Shown: positions 53,346 to 62,707 of the stretch, one piece after another
Position numbering within the stretch: position 1 is the stretch's first letter
How the letters are laid out: every line of letters begins with the position of its first letter
Translations under genes and position numbers: made by a program
From: Hinthialibacter sp964556895
GTDB taxonomy: Bacteria; Hinthialibacterota; Hinthialibacteria; Hinthialibacterales; Hinthialibacteraceae
DNA length: 64,000 bases
NCBI GenBank assembly: GCA_964556895.1
Contig: CAZKYC010000004.1
Coordinates: 31,167-95,166 of the forward strand
Direction: 5' to 3'
Notes under the pieces: generated by a model
The model's input: the letters and a program-made list of their open reading frames with translations, nothing else
What the model was told of the DNA's origin: nothing
Database searches by the model: none

Positions 53346-53401
53346 GTCCGCCGCGGCGGATACGGGCGCGCTTTACGCACATTTTTTTGACAAACGCTCT
53401 A
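53346..53401. repeat. MITE-like repeat family A, right half (copy 4)
   Basis: GTCCGCCGCGGCGGATACGG to TTGACAAACGCTCTA, closest to copy 1. The left half (TATAGTGGTTGCC end) is missing. Confidence 0.75.
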
Positions 53402-53489
53402 CACCCTCTTCTTGGCTATTTGCGTAGCGCGCTTTTGTGATATGTTTTCACCAAGGCAGATCAATACGAACAACCAAAGCGACGAAACC

Positions 53490-53909
53490 ATGAAAATCAT
53501 CACAGACTCTATTCACGTTGAGACCAAGGGCGACTCGCATATCATCGACCTGACGCCCAAAATGAAGGCCGTGTTAAACGAAAGCGGCATGCGCGAAGGC
53601 CAGATGACCGTGTTCGCTCCCGGCGCGACCGCCGGGATCAGCACCATCGAATTTGAACCCGGCTTGCTCAAAGACGTGCCCGCCGCGCTGGAGAAAATCG
53701 CCCCCTCAAACGCAGCCTACCACCACGATATGACCTGGCATGACGGCAACGGCCATTCACACGTTCGCGCCACACTGATCGGGCCGTCGATGACCGTGCC
53801 TTTTGTTGACTCGCAATTCACACTGGGTACCTGGCAACAGGTCATTCTACTCGACTTCGACAACCGCCCGCGCAGCCGCAGCATCGTCGCTCAGCTGATT
53901 GGGGAATAG
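53490..53909 (+). CDS. YjbQ/UPF0047 family protein
   Basis: 139 residues from the ATG at 53490. The conserved centre is seen in full: GATAGISTIEFEPGL, then YHHDMTWHDGNGHSHVRATLIGPS, whose histidines lie in the presumed active site, and LGTWQQVILLDFDNRPRSR. Reported activity of relatives as a thiamin phosphate phosphatase is weak, so the true reaction is unsettled. It is followed after 6 bases by nth, forming a likely two-gene unit. Confidence 0.9.
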   Translation: MKIITDSIHVETKGDSHIIDLTPKMKAVLNESGMREGQMTVFAPGATAGISTIEFEPGLLKDVPAALEKIAPSNAAYHHDMTWHDGNGHSHVRATLIGPSMTVPFVDSQFTLGTWQQVILLDFDNRPRSRSIVAQLIGE

Positions 53910-53915
53910 CTCGCC

Positions 53916-54572
53916 ATGCCGCCGAAAAACGATTGGAAGAAGCGCCCCGCCAAAGAGCGCATCGGCAAGATCGTCGCCATCCTCAAAGATGAACATGACG
54001 ATGAGTGCGGACTGAAATTTAACACCCCGTTTGAACTCTTGATCGCGACGATTCTTTCAGCGCAATGCACCGACGAGCGCGTCAATCAAGTCACGCCCGC
54101 GTTGTTTAAGAAGTTCCCAACCCCGAAGAAAATGGCGCAGGCGGACGTAGAAGACCTGGAAGAGATGGTTCGCTCGACGGGCTTTTTTCGCCAGAAGGCG
54201 AAGTCGATTCTGGCCGTGGCTGAAGCGTTGCATGAGAACTACAACGACGAAGCGCCTAACGATATGGATGCGTTGACCGCGCTGCCGGGCATTGGCCGCA
54301 AGACCGCCAACGTCCTACTCGGCGTCGCCTACGGCCAGGCGGCCATGCCGGTGGATACTCACGTCAAGCGGCTGTCAAACCGCCTCGGCCTTACCAAACA
54401 GTCAAACCCCGACAAGATCGAACAAGACCTTTTACAACTGGTGGATGAAGACGAACAGACGGGCTTTTCGCATCGCCTAATCTGGCATGGCCGCCGGGTC
54501 TGTTTCGCCCGAAAGCCAAACTGCGGCGAATGTGCGCTGGCGCCCTTCTGCCCGTCAGAGGGCAAAGAATAA
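53916..54572 (+). CDS. nth: endonuclease III
   Basis: Bifunctional DNA glycosylase/AP lyase that removes oxidised pyrimidines. 218 residues. Helix-hairpin-helix LPGIGRKTANVLL with catalytic K129, the VDTHVKRLSNRLG block with D147, and a C-terminal [4Fe-4S] cluster site C196-x6-C203-x2-C206-x5-C212. The early LIATILSAQCTDERVNQVTP signature is also present. The N-terminal dozen residues are extra and basic. Six bases after the YjbQ gene. Confidence 0.95.
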   Translation: MPPKNDWKKRPAKERIGKIVAILKDEHDDECGLKFNTPFELLIATILSAQCTDERVNQVTPALFKKFPTPKKMAQADVEDLEEMVRSTGFFRQKAKSILAVAEALHENYNDEAPNDMDALTALPGIGRKTANVLLGVAYGQAAMPVDTHVKRLSNRLGLTKQSNPDKIEQDLLQLVDEDEQTGFSHRLIWHGRRVCFARKPNCGECALAPFCPSEGKE

Positions 54573-54939
54573 ATGAGAGCGCCACTGTCTACAGTGGCCT
54601 TCGCTCAATGCGCGTGTAGACACGCGCGCTCCTAATCCCAGTTCTAGTCCCATAGGGTAGGATTCATTTCATTCATCCCACCATGTGGTTATCAAAACGA
54701 TTCATTGGTGGGATTCGCTTTGCTCATCACCACCCTAGTTGGGGGCTGGTAGAGTGGCCTCATTCGCCACGGCGAATAGCCCACCATGCAAGGTCACCGT
54801 TTTATCGCGGCGGATCGATTAGGCGCGAGCCACCCCACAAAAAGCAATGGAGGGCGAGGCTCCCGCCGAGCCGTACAAAAATACTCTCACTTCAGGCTCA
54901 CCAGGAAGTTCGCCCTCCAATAAACGAGCGCCGCTAGTC
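54573..54939. other. repeat-bearing intergenic region
   Basis: 367 bases after nth. It holds several inverted repeats: ATCCCACCA (54675-54683) / TGGTGGGAT (54706-54714), a GCGCGTGTAGACACGCGC hairpin near 54611, and family C copy 2 at 54848-54919. No gene or clear terminator is seen. Confidence 0.5.
54848..54919. repeat. inverted repeat family C, copy 2
   Basis: Left arm GGAGGGCGAGGCTCCCGCCG-AGCC and, on the opposite strand, right arm GGAGGGCGAACTTCCTGGTG-AGCC, with a 20-odd base centre, as in the copy at 26985-27068. Confidence 0.75.
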
Positions 54940-55482
54940 TTATTCAAACACCGACCCGAAGCGTTTTTGTTCGGTCATGGGGCCGATCAATTCGACGAAG
55001 GTGCCGTCTGGGTCTTTGACCATGACAAAGTGGCGCTTGCCCAGGGGGATCGGCGTCTCGCCCAATAATTTCACTTTGTGTTTTTTGATGCGTTCCACAA
55101 ACGGCGCCAGTTCGCGTACGTTGATCGTAATATATTGGACGCCCGTGTTGGTATGAATAAACTGGTTTGTTTGTTTTTTGGCCTTGTCGCCGAAGGTTAT
55201 CAGTTTTAATTGAGTCGCGTCTTCGCCTGACCCGAGTTTCAACACGCGCACTTGAATCGGCAGCGAGTCGGTCAGCCCTGAGCGTTTGCCAAAATCGGCG
55301 TCGACTTCAAATCCGGGCTGTTCGGTCATGCCGACTACTTCGGTATAAAATTTGACGGAGGCTTCGAGGTCGCTGACGATCATGCCGATTTGAATGACCT
55401 TACTGGTAAATTCTTCCTCGGCGCTGAATGCGGGTGCAATCAATAAAGCGGCGATAAACAGGCTCAAGATAGAACGGCGCAT
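54940..55482 (-). CDS. secreted VOC (glyoxalase/bleomycin-resistance fold) protein
   Basis: 180 residues with a Sec signal peptide, MRRSILSLFIAALLIAPAFSA. The mature part is a single two-half VOC domain: IQIGMIVSDLEASVKFYTEV at the start, VQYITINVRELAPFVERIK in the middle, and VKDPDGTFVELIGP at the end, whose glutamate is the usual metal ligand. Half-domain histidine is replaced by glutamine or glycine positions, so metal binding may be partial. The substrate is unknown; an exported VOC protein is less common than a cytoplasmic one. Confidence 0.85.
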   Translation of the reverse strand: MRRSILSLFIAALLIAPAFSAEEEFTSKVIQIGMIVSDLEASVKFYTEVVGMTEQPGFEVDADFGKRSGLTDSLPIQVRVLKLGSGEDATQLKLITFGDKAKKQTNQFIHTNTGVQYITINVRELAPFVERIKKHKVKLLGETPIPLGKRHFVMVKDPDGTFVELIGPMTEQKRFGSVFE

Positions 55483-55982
55483 GGCGTTTCTCCTTTGGTT
55501 GAATCAGAATAGTTCGTATTGCATGAGCATAGAGAATTCAGGCGCGGTTGGTCAATAGAAAGCGGCGTAAAATTATTGATTGAGTGGATAGGGCGGTTGA
55601 TTAAACTGACAGTCGGTCGGTTTTTGAAAGAGGCGCCAGTGGATGCCTAAATTGTTTTGCGCGCCAAAGAGTTTAGAGCGTTTGACAAAATTGCGTTAAG
55701 AATAACAGGCAGAAGTAGCTGAAAAAACAATACCCGCATTGAAATTTCGCCTCAAAAAAAGAGTAGATGGTCTAATTCTGGTGTGATACTGTAAATTGTT
55801 GAACAGCATTGATAGCCGCCTCAAGAACCAACCTTCCAGCGAAAGAGGAGTCGCCGCCCCAACATCCAACCATTTTGTCGTCAGACAAGTAGAGTGTAGT
55901 GAACACAAGTCGTTGATTTTTGACAGGCTAGAAGCGCCTAGATATACTGTTGCATACGTTTGAGCGTTCAAAAGGCCATGCT
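55483..55982. other. intergenic region upstream of argC
   Basis: 500 bases. Repeat family A fragment lies at 55674-55696, inverted relative to the other copies. Short ORFs on both strands show no family resemblance. Promoters for argC and for the secreted VOC gene should lie at the two ends; none is clear by eye. Confidence 0.45.
55674..55696. repeat. MITE-like repeat family A, inverted terminal fragment
   Basis: TAGAGCGTTTGACAAAATTG is the reverse complement of the right end of the full copies (CAATTTTGTCAAACGCTCTA in copy 3). Only this end is present. Confidence 0.65.
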
Positions 55983-57044
55983 ATGTCCACAAAAATGATA
56001 CAGGTAAAAATTGTTGGCGCCACCGGGTATTCGGGCGGCGAATTAATTCGTATATTGCTCAACCACCCACAGGTTGAGATTGCGGCGATTACCGCTTCGA
56101 GCGTGACCGGGCCGACGCCCATTCACGTCTTCTGGCCCGCCCTGCGCGATAGAGTACATGTTCTTGTCACCAAAGAAGTTCCAGGCGAAGCCGACGGCGT
56201 TGACGTGGTGTTTGTCTGCACCCCACACGGGGCGGCGATGGCGATTGTGCCTGCGTATATTGAGAAGGGCGCCGTAGTCATCGACCTCTCCGCCGACTTT
56301 CGCTTTAACGACCCCGCTGACCGCGCAGGCTGGTATGAGGGCGAACACACCGCGCCTGAACTCTGTAAGCAGGCCGTCTATGGCATGCCGGAACTGTTTC
56401 GCGACGACGTGCGCGGCGCCCAGTTGATCGCTAACCCGGGCTGTTACCCGACAGGGTCAATTTTAAGTTTGTACCCTGGAATTCAATCAGGGATCATTCA
56501 CCCAAGCGGGATACACATCAGCGCCGCTTCAGGCGTGACGGGCGCGGGCAAGAAGCCCAAGCCTCACCTTCACCACCCCGAGCTCGACCAAAACTTTCTC
56601 GCCTATCGAATCGGCAAACACCAACATCTGCCTGAGATCAAAAGCGTGTTGGCCCGCGCATCGGGCAAAGCGGTCTCACTGTCGTTTGTGCCTCACCTGT
56701 TGCCGCTTCAGCGCGGCATCCTCACAACCATTTTTTGCCCAAAAAGCGATGGCGCGTCATTAGATGGTCTATGGGCGGCGTATGACCAGGCGTATCGCGA
56801 CGAACCGTTCATTCGTTTGTATCCACTCGGCGAAGCGCCGTCGCTTCACGCCGTTCGCGAGACCAACTTCTTAGACATCTCGCTGCATGAAGACGCGACC
56901 ACCGGTGAGATCATCATCGTTTCAGCCGAAGACAATTTGGTCAAAGGGGCGGCGGGACAGGCCGTCCAAAATATGAATTTGCGCATGGGACTCGCGGAAG
57001 AAACGGGGCTTTTGCCCGCCGCGCGCGCCCACGTTTCAAATTAA
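55983..57044 (+). CDS. argC: N-acetyl-gamma-glutamyl-phosphate reductase
   Basis: NADPH-dependent reductase of arginine biosynthesis, making N-acetylglutamate semialdehyde. 353 residues from the ATG at 55983, which follows AAAGG and gives the usual N terminus. Rossmann motif VGATGYSGGEL near residue 11, VVFVCTPHGAAM, DLSADFRF, the catalytic cysteine C154 in NPGCYPTGS, SAASGVTGAGK, and the HxxE-rich FVPHLLPLQRGI block. No other arg gene lies in the window. Confidence 0.95.
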   Translation: MSTKMIQVKIVGATGYSGGELIRILLNHPQVEIAAITASSVTGPTPIHVFWPALRDRVHVLVTKEVPGEADGVDVVFVCTPHGAAMAIVPAYIEKGAVVIDLSADFRFNDPADRAGWYEGEHTAPELCKQAVYGMPELFRDDVRGAQLIANPGCYPTGSILSLYPGIQSGIIHPSGIHISAASGVTGAGKKPKPHLHHPELDQNFLAYRIGKHQHLPEIKSVLARASGKAVSLSFVPHLLPLQRGILTTIFCPKSDGASLDGLWAAYDQAYRDEPFIRLYPLGEAPSLHAVRETNFLDISLHEDATTGEIIIVSAEDNLVKGAAGQAVQNMNLRMGLAEETGLLPAARAHVSN

Positions 57045-57068
57045 CCCAGGGAGCCTGAAACCAAGACA

Positions 57069-60000
57069 ATGATATACACCAGCCGACTACGCGTTGTAAT
57101 TTTCATTCTAGTAACGGCGGCTTTGGCCGCGCCTTCATTCGCCGCCCGAAACCGCCCGCTTCAACCGCCAGCACAAGCGCCCCATTTCTCCTTGCTCGAA
57201 ACTGGCGACGGCTTTTCGGTGGTGCGTTTTTCGCAGCCTGAAGATACTTCCGCACCCAAACTCGACGCATCGGCGTTTATTGCGATACCCCCTGACGCGG
57301 AATTTACTGTAACCCCGGTCGCGTGGAACATTCAAATTGAACGCAACCGCCAGATGGAAGAAATCTATGAAGGGTCAACGGCGACACTGAGTGAATCCGC
57401 CACCAACCCACTCACGTTTTTAGACAACGCATTCACTACAGACCGGCGCCGGTATCATGAAATCGACGTAATCGAACTGACGTTTTCGCCTCTGTCAGAT
57501 TCGCCGCAGTCTGCGACGCTGCCAACCTATAAGCGCGATAAGATTCACCTCAACAGCCTTGACGTTAAAGTGAGTTGGTCAGGCGGCGGCGAGCGCGTCC
57601 CCCAAGGCCAGCGCTCCATTGACGCGGGCTATGAGCGCATGTTTCGCAACTTGGTGTTGAACCATGAACAGGTCAGTTCAATGCGCCGCAAGCGCGCCGC
57701 GGTTGCTGAAGAAGTCGAACAAGGCTTTCACGCGCCTTCGATAGGCTACAGCATTGACGCCGCCTTACAAAACGCGGCCGTCGCGGCGCTCGAAGCCCGC
57801 AAAGACGCGGTGCGCATCAAAGTCGAAAGCGACGCGGTGTATGCGATCCGGCCAGAACAATTGGCCGCGTTAGGCGTTGATCCAAAGACGGTTGATCTCG
57901 ATCAGGTGCGCATCTGGCACAAGAGCGAAGAACAACCCTCCGCTGTGATTGACAGCGACGGCGCCTTTGGCGGCGAAGACGCCATCTGTTTCTTCGGCCA
58001 GGCGTCTGACTCGTATTACACCCGCTTCGGCCATTATTTCATCACCTGGTCAGCGCTTGATTCAGAGCCGCGGCGAGTTGATTCTCAGGCGTTGGCCCCC
58101 AAAGACGAGGGCCAGCCCGTCTTGACCGCCGAATTGAAATACAGCCAAGAAAAAGTGTTAGTCAAAACCGGCCTGCGCACGTTTGACTGGTTCCACATTC
58201 AAATGGACCATCTCGAAGAAGTGATCAAACTTCCGCTCGACGGCCTAGCGCCGGAGGGCGTGGTTGAAATTGAAATTGACTATCTCAACAAGATGCGCAA
58301 CCTGCCAGGCTTTTCTCTAACGCTGGGCGAGGCGCAAAAACATTTTCGCACCCGGCCTGACGAAGCCACCGCGGCGGTGTTTGTGGTCTCAGCGTCGGGG
58401 TTGATTGAAACGCCGACCCTGGCGATTCGGCTTGATAAAGAACCAACACCCAACGCTGGCCCGGCTGGCTTGAGCGACAAAATCAGCGAGAAGCAATTTT
58501 TGTTTATCGACGCGATCACGGTGCGGTACCCTCGCTCAATCAACCTCAACAACACCCCTATCGCGATGGAACAGTCTGAGTCGGTCCCGGCGGCGGTGCA
58601 GATAGAATCGGCCTCGTATGACAAAAGCCGGCCCTGGGGCCTGTGGGCGGTCAACGACGGGCGCCTGACCGGGCATTACGACTTCTCTCAACTGGGCGAC
58701 AGCGTCGCCTTTGAAACGCCCCAAACCGCCTGGCAGTTTCTCGTCATCGAACAAGACGCCCAGTTGCCCGCGCCCGCTGAGATTGGGTTGGATTATGCTT
58801 CCACGCTGCGACATAAAGACCAGGGGCATGACTATCTCATCATCGCCCATCAGTCACTGATGAACAGCGTCGCGCCGCTGGCGGAACGGCGACGAAACGA
58901 CGGCTTTAACGTGTTGTTGGTTGACGTTCAAGATATCTATGACGAATTCAATTTTGGCTATCCCGACATCGAAGCCATTAAGCGCTTCCTGCGCTACGGC
59001 CAGTCAGAATGGAACGGCCTCTCGCCTGAATTTGTTGTGTTGGTCGGAGACTCGTCATGGGACCACCGCGACAATGAAGGCACGGGAATGTTCGACCAGA
59101 TCCCCACCTTCGCGCCTGCATCCAACCCACAGCGGTTTGCGTCAGACGAACACTACGCCTACTTGTGGGGCGGCGAAAACGATTACTACTTTGACGTTAT
59201 CTTAGGGCGCATCTCGTTGCGCACGCCCAAAGAAGTCAGTGATTATGTGACCAAGATAGCCGTATACGAAGACAAAGCGCCCGTGGGGCCGTGGAAGATT
59301 CGCAACCTGATCGTGACCGACGATACCTTCGAGCGCTACGCGGCCCGCCAGGCTGAGACCAGCGTCCCACCGTTTGTGGAGAACATATTCATCGACCAGG
59401 TCAAATACCCACATGTGACCAACCCCTACCTGTATCACCGCTTTTATGGCACGGAAGACGCCGCGCTTCAGGAATATCTCAACAAAAAATACAGCCCCGA
59501 AACCACGCTGGCGATTTTAGACAACCTCGACCAGGGCGCGCTGGTGTTTCAATACATCGGCCACGGCGGCAACCAATTGTGGTCGCATGAACGCATCTTC
59601 TACGGCACCGCCCGCCCCACCAGCAACGTGCTGGAACTGCAACCCAATACAAAGTTCCCCTTCGTGATCAGCTGGTCATGTTTGACGGGCTATCTCAATT
59701 ACAACCGCCCGCCGTTTCATATCTGTTTGTCTGAAGAACTGATCCGTTACCCCGACCGCGGCGGCATCGCCATGTGGGGGCCCAGCGGCGGCGGCACCAC
59801 CGACCAACACATGGTCATGGCCCATCTGGTGTTTCGGCTTTTGTTCGAGAACGGCCTCACCCGCCTAGGCGAAGCCGCCTCCTTTACCAAGACCGAGTTT
59901 ATGCACACTTACACGAATTCTGACCTGATCGACCAATACGTCTTGTTTGGCGACCCGGCGATTGAACTCGACATGCCGACAGTCAAACTCGAAGTGACCG

Positions 60001-62540
60001 CGGGCAACGACTTCTACTACCAGAGCGAAGAGATGGAGTACGCCGTCGCCGCCGAGGGGGTCGGGTTTTCCACCGGACAGGCGGTCGTCTCTATGTCAGT
60101 GGGGCGCGATGTGATTTATGAAAGCAAGCCGTTCTCATTCAAAGGCTCAACGATTCAACATTCATTCGCCGCCACGGTCGATTCTGCGTTCGCCACCGCG
60201 TCCGTGCGTGTTTACGCCTGGAACGAACAGCTCAACCAAGACGCCTGGGGCGGAGTTGAGATCCCAAAGTTTGAATCAACCCTCGCGCTAACGGATGGCG
60301 CCGTCGAGACTGAAGGCGATGAAACGGTAATCGAGTTTACGGTCAAAAACCAGTCGCCGTTCCCCGTCGACGGCGCTGAAGTCAAATTGTATTTAGACTC
60401 TCAACCCGAACATCTCGCGCTCGGCCCCATCAAACCGCGCGGCTCCATCACCGCCGTCTGGCAGGGCGCGCTGCCGAAGAGCGCTGTCCGCGCAAAGATT
60501 GAGTTGGTCGAAGATGCTTACCTGAATATCAAGGCCGACAACCAAGCCAACAATTTAACCTTTGACCTGCCGATTGAGTTTGGCCATCCCATCGCGCCTA
60601 TTTTGAGCGACATGCGCGCCAGCATCCCTGATCTAATCAGCGGCGATTCGGTGAGGCTGCGCATCCCGTTTGAAAACATCAACGGCGCCACCCGCGAATC
60701 GCTCAACGCGAAACTGATTGGCCTCGGCGCCGATGAAACAATTGTAGGCGTCACGCTCGACGCAGGCCGCGACCGCACGGTCGATTTTCGGGTCGAACTG
60801 CCTGAAGCGGGAACGGCGGATTATGTACTTCGCGTCACTGACGGCGACTATCAAAATGACTATCCATTATCGTTAGAAATTTGGGGACAGCCTGACCTGG
60901 CGTTGGCCGAAGGCGGGCTGACATATAAGCCCGAACAACCCATCGTCGGAAAAACCATTTTCTTTAAAACCTCGGTGTATAACGTGGGCGACGGCCCGGC
61001 CAACGACGTCAGAATCGAAGCCTATCTGGGCGACCCGGCTGAGAAGAAGCGCCTGCTGCCGTTCAACCGCTCCCAGCGCACCTCCATTCAGCGGCTTGAG
61101 CCGGGCGAGATCAAACACATCGAGATGCGCTGGGACCCAAACGGCTATGAACACGTCGGTTCCAACCAGATTTATATCGTCGCCGACCCCAATAACCGCA
61201 TTCAAGAAATTGATGAAACCAATAACAAAGCCGGAACGGTCGTCACCTTGGCCAACCTGCCTGACTTAAAAGTTGAATCGTGGATGGACCACGAACTGAA
61301 ACGCAAGAAAAAAACGCCCATCCCCATTTGGGGCGAGCCGCTTGAAGTCAAAGTGCGCACCCGAAACGTGGGCGACTCAGACGCTGAATATGTGCGCATG
61401 ACTGTCCACCACAACCAAGATGAACTGACCCATTTCTTTGACGTCGTCAAAAAGAACGGCCTGGCCGAGACGCGTTTTGATATCCCGCTGACGTCAAACA
61501 AAAACACCCTTCAAGTGGTGATGGACAAATATGACCTGATCGGCGAAAAGGGCGAAGCCGACGGCGATGACAACAACACATCGCTTGAGAAACGCTATGA
61601 CTTTGACCTGCAGATGCCGCTGGCGCCCGTTGTCAATAACGCCCGCGTCTATCAGGTAACCAGCGAAGACCAGTTTACCGCTGGGTGGATGGAGTTTTTG
61701 GCCTTTCATGAAATCGAACAGCGCATCGAAGTCATCCCGGCGGTCAATGAGTTTCGCTTTCGAGTCATCCCGGCGTTTGTGATGGACGAATCTGCCTTCA
61801 ATTATCGAAACCCGCTCAAAGACTGGTATTGGTTCTCGCGGTTTAACGTGTTTGTCAGCGGGCTGGAAGCAGCCAAGATTCTGCCGGTCAGCGTTCCATC
61901 AGCGATGGGCGACTATCGGGTGTCGGTCAAACTCGCCAGCCCTGATTTTGAGAAGCGCGACGTTAGCGACGCCGAACTCAACAGTTCGACGCCCAGCCTC
62001 CAGATCAAGACTGCGGGCGACGCTGACTACAAAACCATCGATTACGCCGACTATCTTGAGAATGACGGCGTGGTGTCGTTGGGCGTGAAATCGGTTCTTG
62101 ATAACCAATTCTTCATCGACTTCAAAACCATGCCCGGCTTGTTTTCGACCAACGTCTCTGACGTCATGTTTGAGCGGGCGAAAGGCGAAGGCCCGGTCAG
62201 CGCCGATTACATATCGCCGCTGTTCCCGGCGGCGGGCGCGACCGGGCGCCCCTCAACGTTGACCTGGGAGGCGGGCGCGCCCGAAGGGTCGTCAATCACC
62301 TTCTGGGCGCGCTGGGCCAACCAACAGGCAAACGGCTCGCTGCAATACTTCCCCTGGGCCAAGCGCACCGACGGCGCAAAACAAACACTCACGCTCAGCG
62401 GCAAGGGCGATTTTATTCAATACCGGGCGCGGTTCACCGTCAACGAACACGAGTTTACAACGCCGTGGCTGAAAAACGTGTCGCTCAGCATCCCGGCGCG
62501 CGAAGCGAGAAATACCACAAATCAGGCCGCCGCCCGTTGA
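57069..62540 (+). CDS. giant gingipain-type C25 peptidase with CARDB domains
   Basis: 1823 residues. Signal peptide MIYTSRLRVVIFILVTAALA with cleavage near SFAA. N-terminal domain about 245-345 repeats the pre-peptidase fold of the C25 protein at 41287 (AVRIKVESDAVYAIRPEQLA). The peptidase domain (about 585-960) has FVVLVGDSSWDHRD, catalytic histidine H832 in FQYIGHGGNQLWSHERIF, and catalytic cysteine C871 in FVISWSCLTGYLNY. From about 980 several Ig-like and CARDB repeats follow, for example LALAEGGLTYKPEQPIVGKT, with LEPGEIKHIEMRWD and DPNNRIQEIDETNN, and a tail part with a laminin-type flavour (TLTWEAGAPEGSSITFWARW). It lacks a clear type IX sorting domain. Starts 25 bases after argC but is probably regulated separately. 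Confidence 0.87.
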   Translation: MIYTSRLRVVIFILVTAALAAPSFAARNRPLQPPAQAPHFSLLETGDGFSVVRFSQPEDTSAPKLDASAFIAIPPDAEFTVTPVAWNIQIERNRQMEEIYEGSTATLSESATNPLTFLDNAFTTDRRRYHEIDVIELTFSPLSDSPQSATLPTYKRDKIHLNSLDVKVSWSGGGERVPQGQRSIDAGYERMFRNLVLNHEQVSSMRRKRAAVAEEVEQGFHAPSIGYSIDAALQNAAVAALEARKDAVRIKVESDAVYAIRPEQLAALGVDPKTVDLDQVRIWHKSEEQPSAVIDSDGAFGGEDAICFFGQASDSYYTRFGHYFITWSALDSEPRRVDSQALAPKDEGQPVLTAELKYSQEKVLVKTGLRTFDWFHIQMDHLEEVIKLPLDGLAPEGVVEIEIDYLNKMRNLPGFSLTLGEAQKHFRTRPDEATAAVFVVSASGLIETPTLAIRLDKEPTPNAGPAGLSDKISEKQFLFIDAITVRYPRSINLNNTPIAMEQSESVPAAVQIESASYDKSRPWGLWAVNDGRLTGHYDFSQLGDSVAFETPQTAWQFLVIEQDAQLPAPAEIGLDYASTLRHKDQGHDYLIIAHQSLMNSVAPLAERRRNDGFNVLLVDVQDIYDEFNFGYPDIEAIKRFLRYGQSEWNGLSPEFVVLVGDSSWDHRDNEGTGMFDQIPTFAPASNPQRFASDEHYAYLWGGENDYYFDVILGRISLRTPKEVSDYVTKIAVYEDKAPVGPWKIRNLIVTDDTFERYAARQAETSVPPFVENIFIDQVKYPHVTNPYLYHRFYGTEDAALQEYLNKKYSPETTLAILDNLDQGALVFQYIGHGGNQLWSHERIFYGTARPTSNVLELQPNTKFPFVISWSCLTGYLNYNRPPFHICLSEELIRYPDRGGIAMWGPSGGGTTDQHMVMAHLVFRLLFENGLTRLGEAASFTKTEFMHTYTNSDLIDQYVLFGDPAIELDMPTVKLEVTAGNDFYYQSEEMEYAVAAEGVGFSTGQAVVSMSVGRDVIYESKPFSFKGSTIQHSFAATVDSAFATASVRVYAWNEQLNQDAWGGVEIPKFESTLALTDGAVETEGDETVIEFTVKNQSPFPVDGAEVKLYLDSQPEHLALGPIKPRGSITAVWQGALPKSAVRAKIELVEDAYLNIKADNQANNLTFDLPIEFGHPIAPILSDMRASIPDLISGDSVRLRIPFENINGATRESLNAKLIGLGADETIVGVTLDAGRDRTVDFRVELPEAGTADYVLRVTDGDYQNDYPLSLEIWGQPDLALAEGGLTYKPEQPIVGKTIFFKTSVYNVGDGPANDVRIEAYLGDPAEKKRLLPFNRSQRTSIQRLEPGEIKHIEMRWDPNGYEHVGSNQIYIVADPNNRIQEIDETNNKAGTVVTLANLPDLKVESWMDHELKRKKKTPIPIWGEPLEVKVRTRNVGDSDAEYVRMTVHHNQDELTHFFDVVKKNGLAETRFDIPLTSNKNTLQVVMDKYDLIGEKGEADGDDNNTSLEKRYDFDLQMPLAPVVNNARVYQVTSEDQFTAGWMEFLAFHEIEQRIEVIPAVNEFRFRVIPAFVMDESAFNYRNPLKDWYWFSRFNVFVSGLEAAKILPVSVPSAMGDYRVSVKLASPDFEKRDVSDAELNSSTPSLQIKTAGDADYKTIDYADYLENDGVVSLGVKSVLDNQFFIDFKTMPGLFSTNVSDVMFERAKGEGPVSADYISPLFPAAGATGRPSTLTWEAGAPEGSSITFWARWANQQANGSLQYFPWAKRTDGAKQTLTLSGKGDFIQYRARFTVNEHEFTTPWLKNVSLSIPAREARNTTNQAAAR

Positions 62541-62571
62541 CGCAGAGAAGCGAGAACACTATTTCTTCTGT

Positions 62572-62671
62572 TATAGTAGCGATCAAAAACACCGTGCGGA
62601 TGGAAGCCCCATGACTGGGTCTATCGCTGCGCCCCAAGGCGCGCTCACCGCACAAATTTTTATATGCTCTG
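62572..62671. repeat. diverged MITE-like repeat family A copy
   Basis: Begins TATAGTAGC and ends ATGCTCT with interior GTGCGGATGG, ACTG, TCGCTGCGCC, GGCGCGCTCACCGCAC and ATTTTT in the order of the intact copies. Many bases differ, so it is an old insertion. Confidence 0.45.
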
Positions 62672-62707
62672 AGGCGTATTTGATCCGTCACTAGAAGGGA
62701 AACAGCC